A stretch of DNA of 64,000 bases from Sulfitobacter sp. S190 (GCF_025141935.1 NZ_CP081120.1:3279501-3343500), one strand, 5' to 3'. Shown: positions 1-9,340, numbered from the stretch's first letter. The notes: generated by a model not told the origin, from the letters alone. Numbers and translations: made by a program.

Positions 1-921
1 CAACCCGTCGGCCTGGCTCGAGCGGACCCGCGCCGACGCCAACGCATGGTCCAGCCACCCTTCCGCCCCGCGCCCGCCACCGTGAAACCGTGCAAGACCG
101 CCGTCGGCATGGCGCAGACTGCGCAGGGTGGGCGCGATCCGCTCGATCGCGGCCAGATGCGGGTTCGGGGTGCCGCGCCCGGCATCCGACAGGGCCGCCG
201 CCGCCCACGTCAGCGACGTGAACACCGCCAGCAATTCTTCTGGGTTGCGAGTGGGCAGCCCGCCCTGCGCGTCGATCTGGGCATCGCATTCGCGCGCCAG
301 CGCACGGATCGCCGGATCGGCCAACGCCTCGAGCCCCTCCAGCGACAGGCCGGCGTAGATCAGGCCGGTCAACGCCTCGAACCGGGGCAACCCCGGCGCC
401 GCCGCATGCCAGCGTCTGGACAGGAACCGCGTTTGCTGGGTCAGAGAGCGGTAGAATAGGGCGCTGTCGGGCGCATCGGTGCTACCTTGCAACATGAACA
501 AGGCGTGGTTGATCCACCGGATCAGTCGCCGGCCCGTCAGATCGGGCGTCCATCCCGGGCCCCGCCCCTGCCCGTATCGCTCGATCCACTCCCACAACCA
601 GCGTTGCGCCGCCTGACGCGCCGCCAGATCGCCCACCGCGGCCAGATCGTCGAGCCAAGAAAACCCGTGCAGCGCCTCGGCAAAGGCGAGGTCGGGCGGG
701 GTCACCTGCCACGGCGACTGCCCGTCGGCGCTGACCAGACTGCCCGCAAACAGGTAATTCCCCGCGATCAACTGGCGGCCCCGCGCAAAGGATCCGATGG
801 TCCGCGGTTCGGGCGAGGATACGAATCCGCGGGCCTCCGCCCTGCCACGGGTCGCAGACCGCGCATGCCAGCGGTTCAACAGATGCGTCTGCCGCGCCTT
901 GAACTGTGGAAATAGGGTCAT
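1..921 (-). CDS. Heparinase II/III family protein (3' part beyond the window)
   Basis: Reading the minus strand from an ATG at 921 gives 307 uninterrupted codons running off the left edge, so only the N-terminal part is present. The visible part is the alpha-helical toroid region of heparinase II/III-like proteins, rich in Trp and Leu, with segments such as LHGFSWLDDL, GRRLIRWINHALF and LRHADGGLARFHGG. The family cleaves uronic-acid polysaccharides, but bacterial housekeeping members next to rsmB have no proven substrate. The catalytic beta-sandwich domain would lie outside the window. The gene is divergent from the PhnD-like gene. The rsmB neighbourhood is the usual one in Rhodobacteraceae (family knowledge). 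The assignment rests on fold-type sequence, not on catalytic residues. Confidence 0.8.
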   Translation of the reverse strand, partial: MTLFPQFKARQTHLLNRWHARSATRGRAEARGFVSSPEPRTIGSFARGRQLIAGNYLFAGSLVSADGQSPWQVTPPDLAFAEALHGFSWLDDLAAVGDLAARQAAQRWLWEWIERYGQGRGPGWTPDLTGRRLIRWINHALFMLQGSTDAPDSALFYRSLTQQTRFLSRRWHAAAPGLPRFEALTGLIYAGLSLEGLEALADPAIRALARECDAQIDAQGGLPTRNPEELLAVFTSLTWAAAALSDAGRGTPNPHLAAIERIAPTLRSLRHADGGLARFHGGGRGAEGWLDHALASARVRSSQADGL

Positions 922-1047
922 ATGCTCTGCCTATACGCTCTCATGGCGCCTGACGAGGTTCTAACCCGCGCAGGCTCCGGAGTCACCGTTTTTCGCGGCC
1001 CATGCCGCCCCGCGCGGCGAAATCCGCCCCCCGAAGGACCACCGCAG

Positions 1048-1830
1048 ATGCCCGCAAGCCTGCCAATGTATGAGCGCCCCGAGGTGCAAGACGCGCATGA
1101 CCGCTACTGGGCGTTGATCCGTGATGCGCTGGCACTGCGCGGCGTGACGGCACCCGCCCGGCTACAGCGCGGCGGCGATGATGCTGCCATCTGGCGCGAC
1201 CCGGGGCTGGTGTTGTCACAGACCTGCGGGCTGCCCTACCGCGCGGCGCTGCACGGGCGCGTGCACCTCGTGGGCACGCCTGACTACGGCCTGCCCGATT
1301 GTGCGCCGGGCACCTACCGCAGCGCCCTTGTCGTTCACCGCGACAGCACCGCCATCCGGTGTGCCGACCTTCCGGCCCCGCGCTTCGCCTACAACAGCGT
1401 GATGTCACAATCGGGCTGGGCGGCCGCACAGACGCATCTGCCCCCCGACGGGCGCGCATTTGCGCAAACCCTTGAAACCGGCAGCCACATCGCTTCCGCC
1501 CGCGCGGTCGCACAGGGCGCGGCGGATATTGCCGCGCTGGATGCGCAGACATGGCGGATGATCCGGCGGTATGAACCGTGGTCCGACCGGCTGCGGATGC
1601 TGGAGTGGACGGCGCCGACCCCGGGCCTGCCCTATATCACCGGGCCGGAACAGGACGCGGACGCGGTATTCGATGCGGTGCAGACCGCCATCGCCGCGCT
1701 CACGACTGCAGACCGGCAGACCCTCGATCTGCGCGGCATCGTGCGGATTCCGGCCGCGAGCTACCTCGCCGTCGGAACACCCGCATCAGACGCCGCCGCT
1801 CAGGCCGCCTTGCGCAACAGCGCGATATAG
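1048..1830 (+). CDS. PhnD-like phosphate/phosphonate-type substrate-binding protein
   Basis: 260 residues. The N-terminus reads MPASLPMYERPEV, the usual opening of a PhnD-related family in alphaproteobacteria, followed by SQTCGLPYR (58-65) and a second lobe with SGWAAAQTHL and a GSHIASARAVAQGAADIAALD segment, typical of type II periplasmic-binding folds. The frame is open further upstream to 922, but the ATG at 1048 fits family length and has AAGGA about 10 nt before it. There is no obvious signal peptide, so it may be cytoplasmic or a stand-alone relative rather than a transporter component; no permease or ATPase gene is nearby. Its 3' end overlaps the convergent rsmB by 31 nt. Ligand unknown. 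Confidence 0.82.
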   Translation: MPASLPMYERPEVQDAHDRYWALIRDALALRGVTAPARLQRGGDDAAIWRDPGLVLSQTCGLPYRAALHGRVHLVGTPDYGLPDCAPGTYRSALVVHRDSTAIRCADLPAPRFAYNSVMSQSGWAAAQTHLPPDGRAFAQTLETGSHIASARAVAQGAADIAALDAQTWRMIRRYEPWSDRLRMLEWTAPTPGLPYITGPEQDADAVFDAVQTAIAALTTADRQTLDLRGIVRIPAASYLAVGTPASDAAAQAALRNSAI

Positions 1831-3074
1831 AACCCGTCCATGCCACCGATGTCGGACCAGTAATCGGGCCGCAACCGCAGGCCGCCCTCCGAAGAGATCC
1901 ACGCCGGATCGATCCCCGGCAGGTCCAGCGCATCCGCATCCACCCGCATGTCCGCGTGCCGCTCCAGCGCCTCGTCAATCTGGACCTCGCCTTCGTCAGG
2001 CAGCAGCGAACAGGTGCAAAACACCATCCGCCCGCCGGGCTTGAGCATCGACCACGCATGGTCCAGCAGTTCTTCCTGCAACGCCATCAACCCCGCAAAT
2101 TCGGACCCGTCCTTGGCAAACGGCAGATCCGGATGGCGCCGGATCGTACCGGTGGCCGAACAGGGGGCATCCAGCAATATCGCGTCAAACTCGCCCTTGA
2201 ACTGTCGGGCGTCCTTGATGAAGGTCCGCGCGCGCAGCCCCGTGCGGGCCAGATTTTCCTTCACACGTCCCATCCGTGACGGGTTGTCGTCAACCGCACG
2301 CACCTCGGCACCCGTGGTGGCCAGCTGCATGGTCTTGCCCCCCGGTGCGGCGCACAGATCGGCGACCAGCTCATCGGGCTGCGCGTCGAGTATCATGGCG
2401 GGCAGCGCCGCCGCGGCGTCCTGCACCCACCATGCGCCCTCCTCGAACCCCGGCATCGCAGAGACCTGGCCCGCGTTCGGCACACGGACGCTGCCGGTGG
2501 GCAGAACTTCGGCACCGTCCAGCGCCGCGGCCACGGCCTGCGCATCGTCGCGCGCCGTCAGATCCAGCGGCGCGCCGGCAAAATGCACCTTTTCAATCGC
2601 GGCAATCGCATCTGCGCCCCATGCCTCGACCAAGGGCCCGCGCAGCCATTTCGGCATCCGCGGCGCACGGCGCGCGACCCAGACATCGGGCGCTTCCGCC
2701 GCGACCTTGCGCAACACCGCATTCACCAACCCCTTGATATGCCCCAGACGTTTGTGGCCAGAAACAAACGTGACCATCGCATTGACGACGCCATGCGCCG
2801 CCGTGCCGGTGCATAGCTCGACCGTGCCCACCCGCAGCGCATTGCGCACGGTCAGTGGCGGATATTTGGTCAGGTGCTTTTGCAGGATGCGGTCGGCGCG
2901 CTCCAGCCCCCGCAGCGTGTCCTGCGCCAGCCGTTGGGCGCGGGCGCGGTCATCCGCGGGCAGATGGTCCAGCGCCCCCGCCCCCAGAAGTTCGGACATC
3001 AGTTTGCCTTCGCCCAGCACCTGATCCAACAGATAAACAGCAGATTTGCGGGCATTTACGCCGGTGTCAGACAT
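1800..3074 (-). CDS. rsmB: RsmB-type 16S rRNA (cytosine-C5)-methyltransferase
   Basis: 424 residues with an N-terminal NusB-like RNA-binding domain (about 1-135) and a C-terminal Rossmann SAM-dependent methyltransferase. The SAM loop CAAPGGK is at 241-247, the Pro-Cys motif DAPCSATG at 302-309, and the second conserved Cys lies in FCTCS (352-356). The two cysteines form the pair used by RNA m5C methyltransferases: one attacks C6 of the cytosine and the other releases the product. The expected target is 16S rRNA C967 by homology. Length and domain order are normal for the family. It is convergent with the PhnD-like gene and upstream of nothing on its own strand, so it may be transcribed alone. 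Confidence 0.95.
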   Translation of the reverse strand: MSDTGVNARKSAVYLLDQVLGEGKLMSELLGAGALDHLPADDRARAQRLAQDTLRGLERADRILQKHLTKYPPLTVRNALRVGTVELCTGTAAHGVVNAMVTFVSGHKRLGHIKGLVNAVLRKVAAEAPDVWVARRAPRMPKWLRGPLVEAWGADAIAAIEKVHFAGAPLDLTARDDAQAVAAALDGAEVLPTGSVRVPNAGQVSAMPGFEEGAWWVQDAAAALPAMILDAQPDELVADLCAAPGGKTMQLATTGAEVRAVDDNPSRMGRVKENLARTGLRARTFIKDARQFKGEFDAILLDAPCSATGTIRRHPDLPFAKDGSEFAGLMALQEELLDHAWSMLKPGGRMVFCTCSLLPDEGEVQIDEALERHADMRVDADALDLPGIDPAWISSEGGLRLRPDYWSDIGGMDGFYIALLRKAA

Positions 3075-3159
3075 TGTGTCGCTTCTCCGAATGGGGTCTG
3101 GCGGTTGTCTGGGCCATTAGGGGCCGTATATCAAGGGGACACAGCACAGGAGCACTGCA

Positions 3160-3396
3160 ATGGCCAAGGACCCGTCCCCGCGCGAAAAGCCGATCCCCCA
3201 AGACGCCCCGCAACCCGATCCGCCAATGCCCGAACCCGATCTGCCGCCCGCCGCCCTGCGCGCGCTGGCCGAAGCCGCCGAACGCCGCGCGGCACGTACA
3301 GAACTTGACCTGCCCCCCGAACGGGGCGGCAGGCAGGGGCCGGAGCCCGTCCGCTATGGCGATTGGGAGAAAAAGGGGCTTGCCGTCGATTTTTAG
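3160..3396 (+). CDS. DUF1674 protein (SDHAF4-like succinate dehydrogenase assembly factor)
   Basis: A 78-residue, Pro- and Arg-rich protein ending in RYGDWEKKGLAVDF, the C-terminal signature of DUF1674. The eukaryotic member, SDHAF4/Sdh8, binds the free flavinated SdhA subunit and promotes complex II assembly; alphaproteobacterial members are presumed orthologues. The N-terminal half (EKPIPQDAPQPDPPMPEPDL) is low-complexity and probably disordered. It lies divergent from rsmB and convergent with a small secreted protein gene, with no sdh genes in the window. The start ATG at 3160 is preceded by AGGAGCACTGCA, an acceptable ribosome binding site. Confidence 0.88.
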   Translation: MAKDPSPREKPIPQDAPQPDPPMPEPDLPPAALRALAEAAERRAARTELDLPPERGGRQGPEPVRYGDWEKKGLAVDF

Positions 3397-3414
3397 ACCG
3401 GACCGGCCGCACCA

Positions 3415-3771
3415 TCAGCGCAGGTTGAAATCGGCGCTGCGGCCCGCACCCTGATCCGACGTGAACCGTATTTTCTGACCCGATGCGGTCACTTCCTGAC
3501 AATTATATCCCAGATCATCGCCCCCCCATTCGAGGCTGCGACAAAAATATCCGTTCTTCCATGTCCAGTTGCCCGAAACGGCCCAGGCCGCTCCGGTGCC
3601 GCTGATCGCCCCGCCGGGGCTGACCTCCAGCTTGACGAAGGGGCGCGTCAGCGTCTTGCCGACGACAAGCGATTTGAACGCATCGGCGCTCTGAACCTTC
3701 TGGAATTCGGCGAACGCGGGGACGGCGGCTGTCAGGCCGACCGCCACGCTTGCGGCTAGAATGAGCTTCAT
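3415..3771 (-). CDS. Small secreted hypothetical protein
   Basis: 118 residues with a clear Sec signal peptide (MKLILAASVAVGLTAAVPAFA, cleavage after AFA at about residue 21). The mature part has two Cys (YFCRSLEWGG and YNCQEV), which could form a disulfide in the periplasm, and an aromatic, beta-rich pattern (SGNWTWKNGYFCRSLEW). I do not recognise a named function; small exported proteins of this kind are common in Rhodobacteraceae. Its end is only 18 nt from the convergent DUF1674 gene. It lies downstream of dapB on the same strand, with about 85 nt between them, so read-through from dapB is possible. Confidence 0.75.
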   Translation of the reverse strand: MKLILAASVAVGLTAAVPAFAEFQKVQSADAFKSLVVGKTLTRPFVKLEVSPGGAISGTGAAWAVSGNWTWKNGYFCRSLEWGGDDLGYNCQEVTASGQKIRFTSDQGAGRSADFNLR

Positions 3772-3856
3772 TGCAAATCTCCCGTGGTCATCTCTTTAGG
3801 GATATACGCAGCCTGTCCGCCTTTGGTTCACTTTTCGTCTGTTCCGGTGGCAGGGA

Positions 3857-4675
3857 TCAGCCGTCGGACAGGCCCAGAACATCAAGCATATCGTAGCTGC
3901 CCGGCGTTTTGCCCTGCCCCCACAAAGCCGCCTTGATGGCGCCGCGGGCAAAAATGCCGCGGTCCGTCGCCAGATGGCGCAGCACGATACGCTCGCCGGG
4001 GGCCGCAAACATCACGTCATGTTCGCCCACGATGTCGCCGCCGCGGATCGCGGTAAAGCCGATGTCCCCGCGGGTTCGCGCCCCGGTGATGCCGTCACGC
4101 CCGCTGTCGCGCACGTCCGACAACGCAACACCGCGCCCTTCGGCAGCGGCCTCGCCCAGCATCAGCGCCGTGCCCGAGGGGGCATCGACCTTGTGATGGT
4201 GGTGCGCCTCGATGATCTCGATGTCGAAATCCTCGTCCAACGCGGCGGCCACACGTTTGGTCAGCTGGGTCAGCAGATTGACACCAAGGCTCATGTTGCC
4301 CGCCCGCACGATCACCGCATGGCGCGATGCCGGCTCCAGCGCGGCAATCTCCGCGTCGCTCATGCCGGTGGTGCCGATCACATGCACGGCGCGGGCCTGT
4401 GCGGCAATCTCGGCAAACTCCAGCGTCGCCGCGGGGGCGGTAAAGTCGATGACCGCCTGTGCCTGCGCGATGGCCTCCAGTGCATCGTCGGTCACCGCAA
4501 CGCCCAACGGTGCGCCGCCCATCATCTCGCCCACGTCCTGCCCGATCCACGCATGGCCCGACCGCTCGATCGCCCCCACCAGACGGGTCTTGGCGTTGGC
4601 CTGCACCTCGCGGATCAACATCTGGCCCATACGGCCCGAAGCCCCGGTGACGGCAATAGCGATGGTGTCGGCCAT
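3857..4675 (-). CDS. dapB: 4-hydroxy-tetrahydrodipicolinate reductase
   Basis: 272 residues. The NAD(P)H-binding loop GASGRMGQ is at 11-18, the GTTG substrate-side motif at 101-104, and the catalytic-site signature [15 protein letters not shown] at 157-170 contains the general acid His159/His160 and Lys162. The enzyme reduces hydroxy-tetrahydrodipicolinate in the diaminopimelate/lysine pathway in the cytoplasm, supplying peptidoglycan cross-link precursor. Length and motif spacing are normal. It is divergent from rbfA across an 80-90 bp gap, an arrangement common in Rhodobacteraceae, so the two may share a promoter region. Confidence 0.96.
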   Translation of the reverse strand: MADTIAIAVTGASGRMGQMLIREVQANAKTRLVGAIERSGHAWIGQDVGEMMGGAPLGVAVTDDALEAIAQAQAVIDFTAPAATLEFAEIAAQARAVHVIGTTGMSDAEIAALEPASRHAVIVRAGNMSLGVNLLTQLTKRVAAALDEDFDIEIIEAHHHHKVDAPSGTALMLGEAAAEGRGVALSDVRDSGRDGITGARTRGDIGFTAIRGGDIVGEHDVMFAAPGERIVLRHLATDRGIFARGAIKAALWGQGKTPGSYDMLDVLGLSDG

Positions 4676-4765
4676 GGAATGGTCCCTTTTGTTGACGCTG
4701 CGGCCTTTGGTTTAGCCTGCGCCACCCCGCTTGGCAAAGGCGGATGTAACCCTTAGATGGAGGAT

Positions 4766-5179
4766 ATGGGTAAGAACAAATTCCACGAGGGCGCAGGCCC
4801 GTCTCAGCGCCAGCTTCGGGTGGGCGAAACCATCCGCCGGGCGCTGTCCGAAGTGCTCGCGCGCGGCGATGTGCACGATCCCGAACTCAACGCCATGTCG
4901 ATCACAGTGGGCGAAGTGCGCACATCGCCCGATCTCAAAATCGCGACCGCCTATGTGCTGCCCCTCGGCGGCAAGGGGCAGGATGATGTGCTCAAGCTGC
5001 TGAGCCGGAACAAGGGCGAGCTGCGGCGCATGACCGCCAAGAAGCTGACGCTCAAATTCGCACCCGACCTGCGCTTCCGGCTGGACGAAACCTTCGACCA
5101 GATGGACGATACCCGCCGCATGCTGTCCGAAGACCGGGTCCGCCGGGATGCCGACGCCGCCGGGGAAGGTGACGGGTGA
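4766..5179 (+). CDS. rbfA: Ribosome-binding factor A
   Basis: 137 residues from the conserved start [21 protein letters not shown]; the KH-type fold follows, with [22 protein letters not shown] and a C-terminal [14 protein letters not shown] segment. RbfA binds the 30S subunit near helix 1 of 16S rRNA and is needed for late maturation and cold growth. The start is awkward: GGAGGA (4759-4764) lies only about 2 nt before ATG 4766, and an in-frame ATG at 4757 overlaps it, giving 140 residues if used. Family alignments favour 4766. The last codons overlap the next gene by 4 nt (GTGA), implying translational coupling. Confidence 0.94.
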   Translation: MGKNKFHEGAGPSQRQLRVGETIRRALSEVLARGDVHDPELNAMSITVGEVRTSPDLKIATAYVLPLGGKGQDDVLKLLSRNKGELRRMTAKKLTLKFAPDLRFRLDETFDQMDDTRRMLSEDRVRRDADAAGEGDG

Positions 5180-5934
5180 GACCGCTGGCGGCACTCGCGG
5201 GGTTGCTGTGTCTGATGGGCCCCGCCGCGGCCAGCGCCGCCGAGTGCCGGACAGACCGCTACGACGGGGCGGAATTCACCATCTGCGAGGTCGATCTGAC
5301 CCGCGAGGACCTGCGGCTCTTTCTCTACGACGCGGATGACCGCCCCTACGGGTATTTCGGCACGCTCGATCAGGCGCTTGAAGAAACCGGCCAGCGGCTC
5401 GGCTTTGCCATGAACGCCGGCATGTACCACGACGACCGCCGCCCCGTCGGCCACTACGTCGAGGACGGCACCGAATTGCAGCGCGTCATCACCAGCGACG
5501 GGCCGGGCAACTTCGGGCTGTTGCCCAATGGTGTGCTGTGCCTGCGCGACGGGCGGGCCGACGTGATCGAAACCCGCCGCTTTGTGCAAAGCGCCCCCGC
5601 CTGCCGCTCGGCCACGCAATCGGGTCCGATGCTGGTGATCGACGGCGACCTGCATCCGCGCTTTTTGCCCGACAGCACATCGAAATACGTCCGCAACGGC
5701 GTCGGCACCTCGCCCGACGGCACCACCGCGACCTTTGCGATCTCCGACCAGCCGGTGAACTTCCACCATTTCGGGCGGTTGTTTCGCGATCATCTGCAGC
5801 TCGATCAGGCCCTCTATTTCGACGGCAATATCTCGCGGGTGCGCGCCCCCGATCTGGGCCGGTCCGACATCGGGTTCGGGGCCCTTGGCCCGATCATCGG
5901 CGTGGTCGAGCCGATGGCAGAAACACAGAACTGA
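5176..5934 (+). CDS. Secreted phosphodiester glycosidase family (NAGPA-like) protein
   Basis: 252 residues starting with GTG inside the rbfA stop. A signal peptide ([19 protein letters not shown]) ends near residue 22, so the enzyme is exported. The NAGPA domain fills the rest, with the typical [20 protein letters not shown] region (79-98), SGPMLVIDG in the middle and [12 protein letters not shown] later. The human founding member uncovers mannose-6-phosphate by cutting a GlcNAc phosphodiester; bacterial members are thought to act on exported sugar phosphodiesters of the envelope, but the substrate here is unknown. The 4-nt overlap with rbfA ties its translation to a ribosome-assembly gene. 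It sits between rbfA and truB, which are usually adjacent. Confidence 0.88.
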   Translation: MRPLAALAGLLCLMGPAAASAAECRTDRYDGAEFTICEVDLTREDLRLFLYDADDRPYGYFGTLDQALEETGQRLGFAMNAGMYHDDRRPVGHYVEDGTELQRVITSDGPGNFGLLPNGVLCLRDGRADVIETRRFVQSAPACRSATQSGPMLVIDGDLHPRFLPDSTSKYVRNGVGTSPDGTTATFAISDQPVNFHHFGRLFRDHLQLDQALYFDGNISRVRAPDLGRSDIGFGALGPIIGVVEPMAETQN

Positions 5935-6015
5935 CGAAACCGCTTGGCCCGCAGCCCAAGCAACGGTAGAGAGCGCGCCAATCCGCCTTTCACTCAGCAA
6001 TTTCAGGGGTCGTGC

Positions 6016-6927
6016 ATGGGACGCAAACGCAAGGGACGTGACATTTCGGGCTGGGTCGTGATCGACAAACCCGCAGGCCCCACGTCCACCGCCGTGGTCA
6101 ACAAGGTCCGCTGGGCGTTCGACGCCAAGAAAGCGGGCCACGCAGGCACGCTTGACCCCGATGCCACGGGCGTTCTGGCCGTCGCGCTGGGTGAGGCCAC
6201 GAAAACCGTCCCCTACATCACCGACGCGCTGAAGGCCTATGTCTTTACCGTGCGCTTTGGTGCCTCGACCAATACCGACGACGCCGAAGGCGAGGTGCTC
6301 GCCACCTCCGACGCCCGCCCCACCGACGATGAGATCAAGGACGCGATCGCCGGATTTATCGGCGACATCGAACAGGTGCCGCCGCAGTTCTCTGCCGTCA
6401 AAATAGACGGCGAACGCGCCTACAAGCGGGCGCGCGACGGCGAACAGATGGAACTGGCCGCACGGCCGCTTTATGTGGACAGCCTGCTTCTCGTGGACCG
6501 GCCCGACGCCGACCACGCCACGCTGGAAATGGTCTGCGGCAAAGGGGGGTACGTGCGCTCCATCGCCCGCGATCTGGGCGAAACGCTGGGGTGCCTCGGC
6601 CACGTGCGCGAACTGCGGCGCACATGGTCCGGCCCTTTCGACGTCGAAGGGGCGCTGACGCTCGATCTCGTCGATGACCTCGCAAAGACGCCCGCGCTCG
6701 ACGCACATCTGCGGCCGCTCGAGCTGGGGCTGGACGATCTGCCCATGGTCACCGCCAGCGCTGAGGGCGCGGCCAAGCTGCGCAACGGCAATCCCGGCAT
6801 GGTTTTTGCCAAGGATGTCGAATACGGCGATGAGTGCTGGGCCGCCCACGACGGACGCGCCGTGGCCGTCGGACGCTTCAAATCGGGCGAACTGCACCCC
6901 AGCCGGGTGTTCAATATTGGGGACTAA
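6016..6927 (+). CDS. truB: tRNA pseudouridine(55) synthase
   Basis: 303 residues. Starts [19 protein letters not shown]; the catalytic Asp47 lies in the [14 protein letters not shown] motif (41-54), followed by [18 protein letters not shown] and [20 protein letters not shown], both standard TruB blocks, and a C-terminal PUA-like tail. It makes pseudouridine at position 55 of the T-loop of nearly all tRNAs and also acts as a tRNA chaperone. The open frame extends upstream to 5944, but the homologous start is the ATG at 6016. There is an 81-nt gap after the glycosidase gene, so it may still be part of the rbfA transcript. Confidence 0.96.
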   Translation: MGRKRKGRDISGWVVIDKPAGPTSTAVVNKVRWAFDAKKAGHAGTLDPDATGVLAVALGEATKTVPYITDALKAYVFTVRFGASTNTDDAEGEVLATSDARPTDDEIKDAIAGFIGDIEQVPPQFSAVKIDGERAYKRARDGEQMELAARPLYVDSLLLVDRPDADHATLEMVCGKGGYVRSIARDLGETLGCLGHVRELRRTWSGPFDVEGALTLDLVDDLAKTPALDAHLRPLELGLDDLPMVTASAEGAAKLRNGNPGMVFAKDVEYGDECWAAHDGRAVAVGRFKSGELHPSRVFNIGD

Positions 6928-7114
6928 TCGGTCCCTAATGTTACAGACCGTCACGCTTTTCACGCCGATGTCAGCCTGACGGGGCGTTTGTTTCAGCAAT
7001 TGTTTCAGAACCGCGCCCCGTGATCAGGCTGGCGTGAGCCCCCTTTCGCGGGCCGTCCTGCCACGCCAGATTGATGTCAACGCACCGACATTGATCCAAC
7101 AGTGGAGCTTACAG

Positions 7115-7606
7115 ATGAAACAGACAGTCTTTACCATTCTCGCCTCCGGCGCTCTCGCAACCGTCGCCTTCGATGCCTACGGGCAGGCGATCAGTCCGCT
7201 TCTGGGCATGGCCAAACTGGCCCCCGTCGGGCTGGCCCAAAGCACGCTGAAGGAAGTGTTCGGCGCGGCCCCCTCCGGCGCGGCGCACCTGCTGCATGTG
7301 ATCACCGGCATGGTGTTCTACGTGCTGGGGTACCTGCTGATCGCACGGCCCGTGCAACGCGCCGTTCTGCCCGCCCTGCCGTGGGTCGTGACCGCCGCCG
7401 TCTACGGCGTGGTGCTGTGGGCCTTCGCGCTTTACGTCATGGCGCACCTCGTGGCCGGGCTGCCTGCATTCCTTGGCTTTTCGGGCATCACATGGGTAGC
7501 CCTTTATGGCCACGTGATCTACGCCCTCGTCGCCGCATGGGTGCTCGAAGCCCGCGGCCTGTCCTTTGAACTCCCCAAGGCGCGCAGCACCGTCACCATC
7601 GGCTGA
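7115..7606 (+). CDS. Small integral membrane protein, function unknown
   Basis: 163 residues from ATG 7115 (upstream GTGGAGC). I count about four hydrophobic segments: near 1-20 (VFTILASGALATVAF), 58-78 (LLHVITGMVFYVLGYLLIA), 88-112 (LPWVVTAAVYGVVLWAFALYVM) and 125-148 (ITWVALYGHVIYALVAAWVL). Conserved-looking polar positions inside membrane segments include His60, His113 and His134, which could bind metal or haem, but this is inference. No named family is recognised. It lies in the interval between truB and rpsO, where most relatives have no gene. The frame is open upstream to 7034, but the later start has the better ribosome site. Confidence 0.75.
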   Translation: MKQTVFTILASGALATVAFDAYGQAISPLLGMAKLAPVGLAQSTLKEVFGAAPSGAAHLLHVITGMVFYVLGYLLIARPVQRAVLPALPWVVTAAVYGVVLWAFALYVMAHLVAGLPAFLGFSGITWVALYGHVIYALVAAWVLEARGLSFELPKARSTVTIG

Positions 7607-7691
7607 TGCACCGCCCCTCCCCGCTGCCGCCGCGTGCCCCCCCGCACGCGGCGGTTTGCGTTTCGCACTGCAGGTTGCCAAAAGGGGCCGC

Positions 7692-8201
7692 ATGATCACC
7701 CGCCACCATACCAAGGGCGACGCGCCCTCCACCGCCGTCTATTCCGACTGCGAAATCTACCGCTACAGCCTCGGGCGGGAATGGAACGGCGCGGGCCCGC
7801 GCGTGGCCTTCGTGATGCTCAACCCCTCCACCGCTACCGAAGTACAGAACGACCCCACCATCGAGCGTTGCGAAAGGCGGGCGCGCACGCTGGGGTTCGG
7901 CGGTTTTCGTGCCGTGAACATCTTTGCCCTGCGCGCCACTGATCCGCGCGACATGAAGCGGGCAAATGATCCGAATGGCCCCGAGAATGACGCCGCGCTA
8001 ATAGGCGCCGCAGAATGGGCAGACCGGATCATCTGTGCGTGGGGGGTGCACGGGGCGCACCGGGACCGCGGCGCGCAGGTGGCGCAAACCCTGCGTAATA
8101 CCGGGCGCGATCTGTATCATCTCGGCCTGACCAAGGCCGGGCATCCGCGCCATCCGCTCTACCTGCCCTACACCGCGCAACCGCAGATCTGGCATCCCTG
8201 A
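7692..8201 (+). CDS. DUF1643 domain-containing protein
   Basis: 169 residues. It carries the DUF1643 signature: RYSLGREWNG, then VAFVMLNPSTATEVQNDPTIERC, GFGGFRAVNIFALRATDPRDMK and a C-terminal HLGLTKAGHPRHPLYL. The family is widespread, cytoplasmic and of unknown biochemical function; homologues are often found in mobile or defence-rich regions as well as in chromosomal backbones. ATG 7692 follows AAAGGGGCCGC, a reasonable ribosome site. It is 85 nt downstream of the membrane-protein gene on the same strand, but nothing else ties the two together. Confidence 0.88.
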   Translation: MITRHHTKGDAPSTAVYSDCEIYRYSLGREWNGAGPRVAFVMLNPSTATEVQNDPTIERCERRARTLGFGGFRAVNIFALRATDPRDMKRANDPNGPENDAALIGAAEWADRIICAWGVHGAHRDRGAQVAQTLRNTGRDLYHLGLTKAGHPRHPLYLPYTAQPQIWHP

Positions 8202-8303
8202 TCGGGGGTCACGCGCCGTTAACCTTGGGGGCGTTAGAGTTTTGACGATTCGCGCGAATGCTGCGCATAGTCGGTAGGGTAATTCAGGGGCGGTGTAGGC
8301 GCG

Positions 8304-9287
8304 ATGTTGTGGTTGGCAGGATTGATGGGGCTGATGGCCGTTGGCTCGGCAAGCATTATGGCCCCCTTGCCCGCAGGCGATGATGACGACGCGTCCAACG
8401 ATGACCGTCCACCGGATCCGCTCGGGGGCGATGATCAGGGATTTCGCGGTGATCTGCTGGCCCCCGAAGGATCGGAAATCACCGTTCAGGAAGGTGGCGA
8501 TGGGGCCGACACCCTCGACGGGGGCGAGGGCCGCGACCGCATCGGCGGCGATGACGGGGCAGACACGATCGCGGGCAACGAGGGCGACGATGAACTGCGC
8601 GGCGACCGTGGCGGTGACAGGCTGCTCGGCGGCGCAGACAATGACACGCTGCACGGCGGCAACGCGGACGACCTGCTGCAGGGCGACGCGGGCGACGACA
8701 GCCTCATCGGCAACAATGACAATGACACGCTGATGGGCGGCGATGGCGCAGATGCCCTGCAGGGGTCGGCGGGCGACGATCTTCTGCGTGGAGACGACGG
8801 CGACGACGTGCTGCAGGGCGGCTACGACGACGACACGCTCGAAGGTGGGGCGGGGGCCGATACGCTCTTTGGCGGCTGGGGCAACGATCTGGTCGACGGA
8901 CGTGAGGATAGCGACACCGACGCCGGCGATTATCTCAACGGCGGTCAGGGCGACGATACACTCGTCATGGACGCCGCCGATACCGTGACCGCAGGACCGG
9001 GCAGCGACCAGATCGTGCTGGGCGACTGGATGGCCGAAGGCTCCGGCGCGCTCATCACCGATTTCGAAGCCGCCGACGACAGTCTCCTGCTCGTCTGGGA
9101 CGACAGCGGTGATGCGGCCGAAGAACCCGAGGTGAGCCTGCGCATTGATCCCGAACAGGACAACCAGACCCAGATCCGCCTGAATGGCGCTGTCGTGGCA
9201 CAGGTCAACGGCACCGATATCGCGGTCGACGACATCGCGCTCATGCCACTCAGCGTGGCCGCCGTGACGGGGCTTGCCATCTTCTGA
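8304..9287 (+). CDS. RTX-type calcium-binding repeat protein
   Basis: 327 residues. An N-terminal hydrophobic segment (LWLAGLMGLMAVGSASIM, about 2-20) could be a signal peptide or membrane anchor. After an acidic linker (DDDDASNDDRPPDP) come about 15 tandem nonapeptides of the GGxGxDxLx type (for example GGDGADTLD, GNEGDDELR, GGAGADTLF) from roughly residue 62 to 200, which fold as a calcium-filled parallel beta-roll. The C-terminal 110 residues (ITDFEAADDSLLLVWDDSG) resemble the cap region of such proteins. Strongly acidic overall, as expected for an extracytoplasmic calcium binder. No type I secretion genes are in the window. The role is unknown; surface or envelope location is inferred. 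Confidence 0.85.
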   Translation: MLWLAGLMGLMAVGSASIMAPLPAGDDDDASNDDRPPDPLGGDDQGFRGDLLAPEGSEITVQEGGDGADTLDGGEGRDRIGGDDGADTIAGNEGDDELRGDRGGDRLLGGADNDTLHGGNADDLLQGDAGDDSLIGNNDNDTLMGGDGADALQGSAGDDLLRGDDGDDVLQGGYDDDTLEGGAGADTLFGGWGNDLVDGREDSDTDAGDYLNGGQGDDTLVMDAADTVTAGPGSDQIVLGDWMAEGSGALITDFEAADDSLLLVWDDSGDAAEEPEVSLRIDPEQDNQTQIRLNGAVVAQVNGTDIAVDDIALMPLSVAAVTGLAIF

Positions 9288-9311
9288 CCCGCCGTCAGAC
9301 GCAATAACCCT

Positions 9312-9340
9312 TTGCACCTTCCCCCGAATTTGCCTATACG
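9312..9340 (+). promoter_or_regulatory. Sigma-70-type promoter of rpsO
   Basis: TTGCAC (9312-9317), a 17-nt spacer and TATACG (9335-9340) fit the -35/-10 consensus well and sit about 100 nt before the rpsO start. Transcription should begin near 9346-9347, exactly where a stable hairpin starts. Seen by eye; no TSS data. Confidence 0.6.

Noticed and set aside
4951..6999. 682-codon open frame antisense to rbfA-truB
   Set aside because: It crosses three confident genes and shows no motif; its length is a GC effect.
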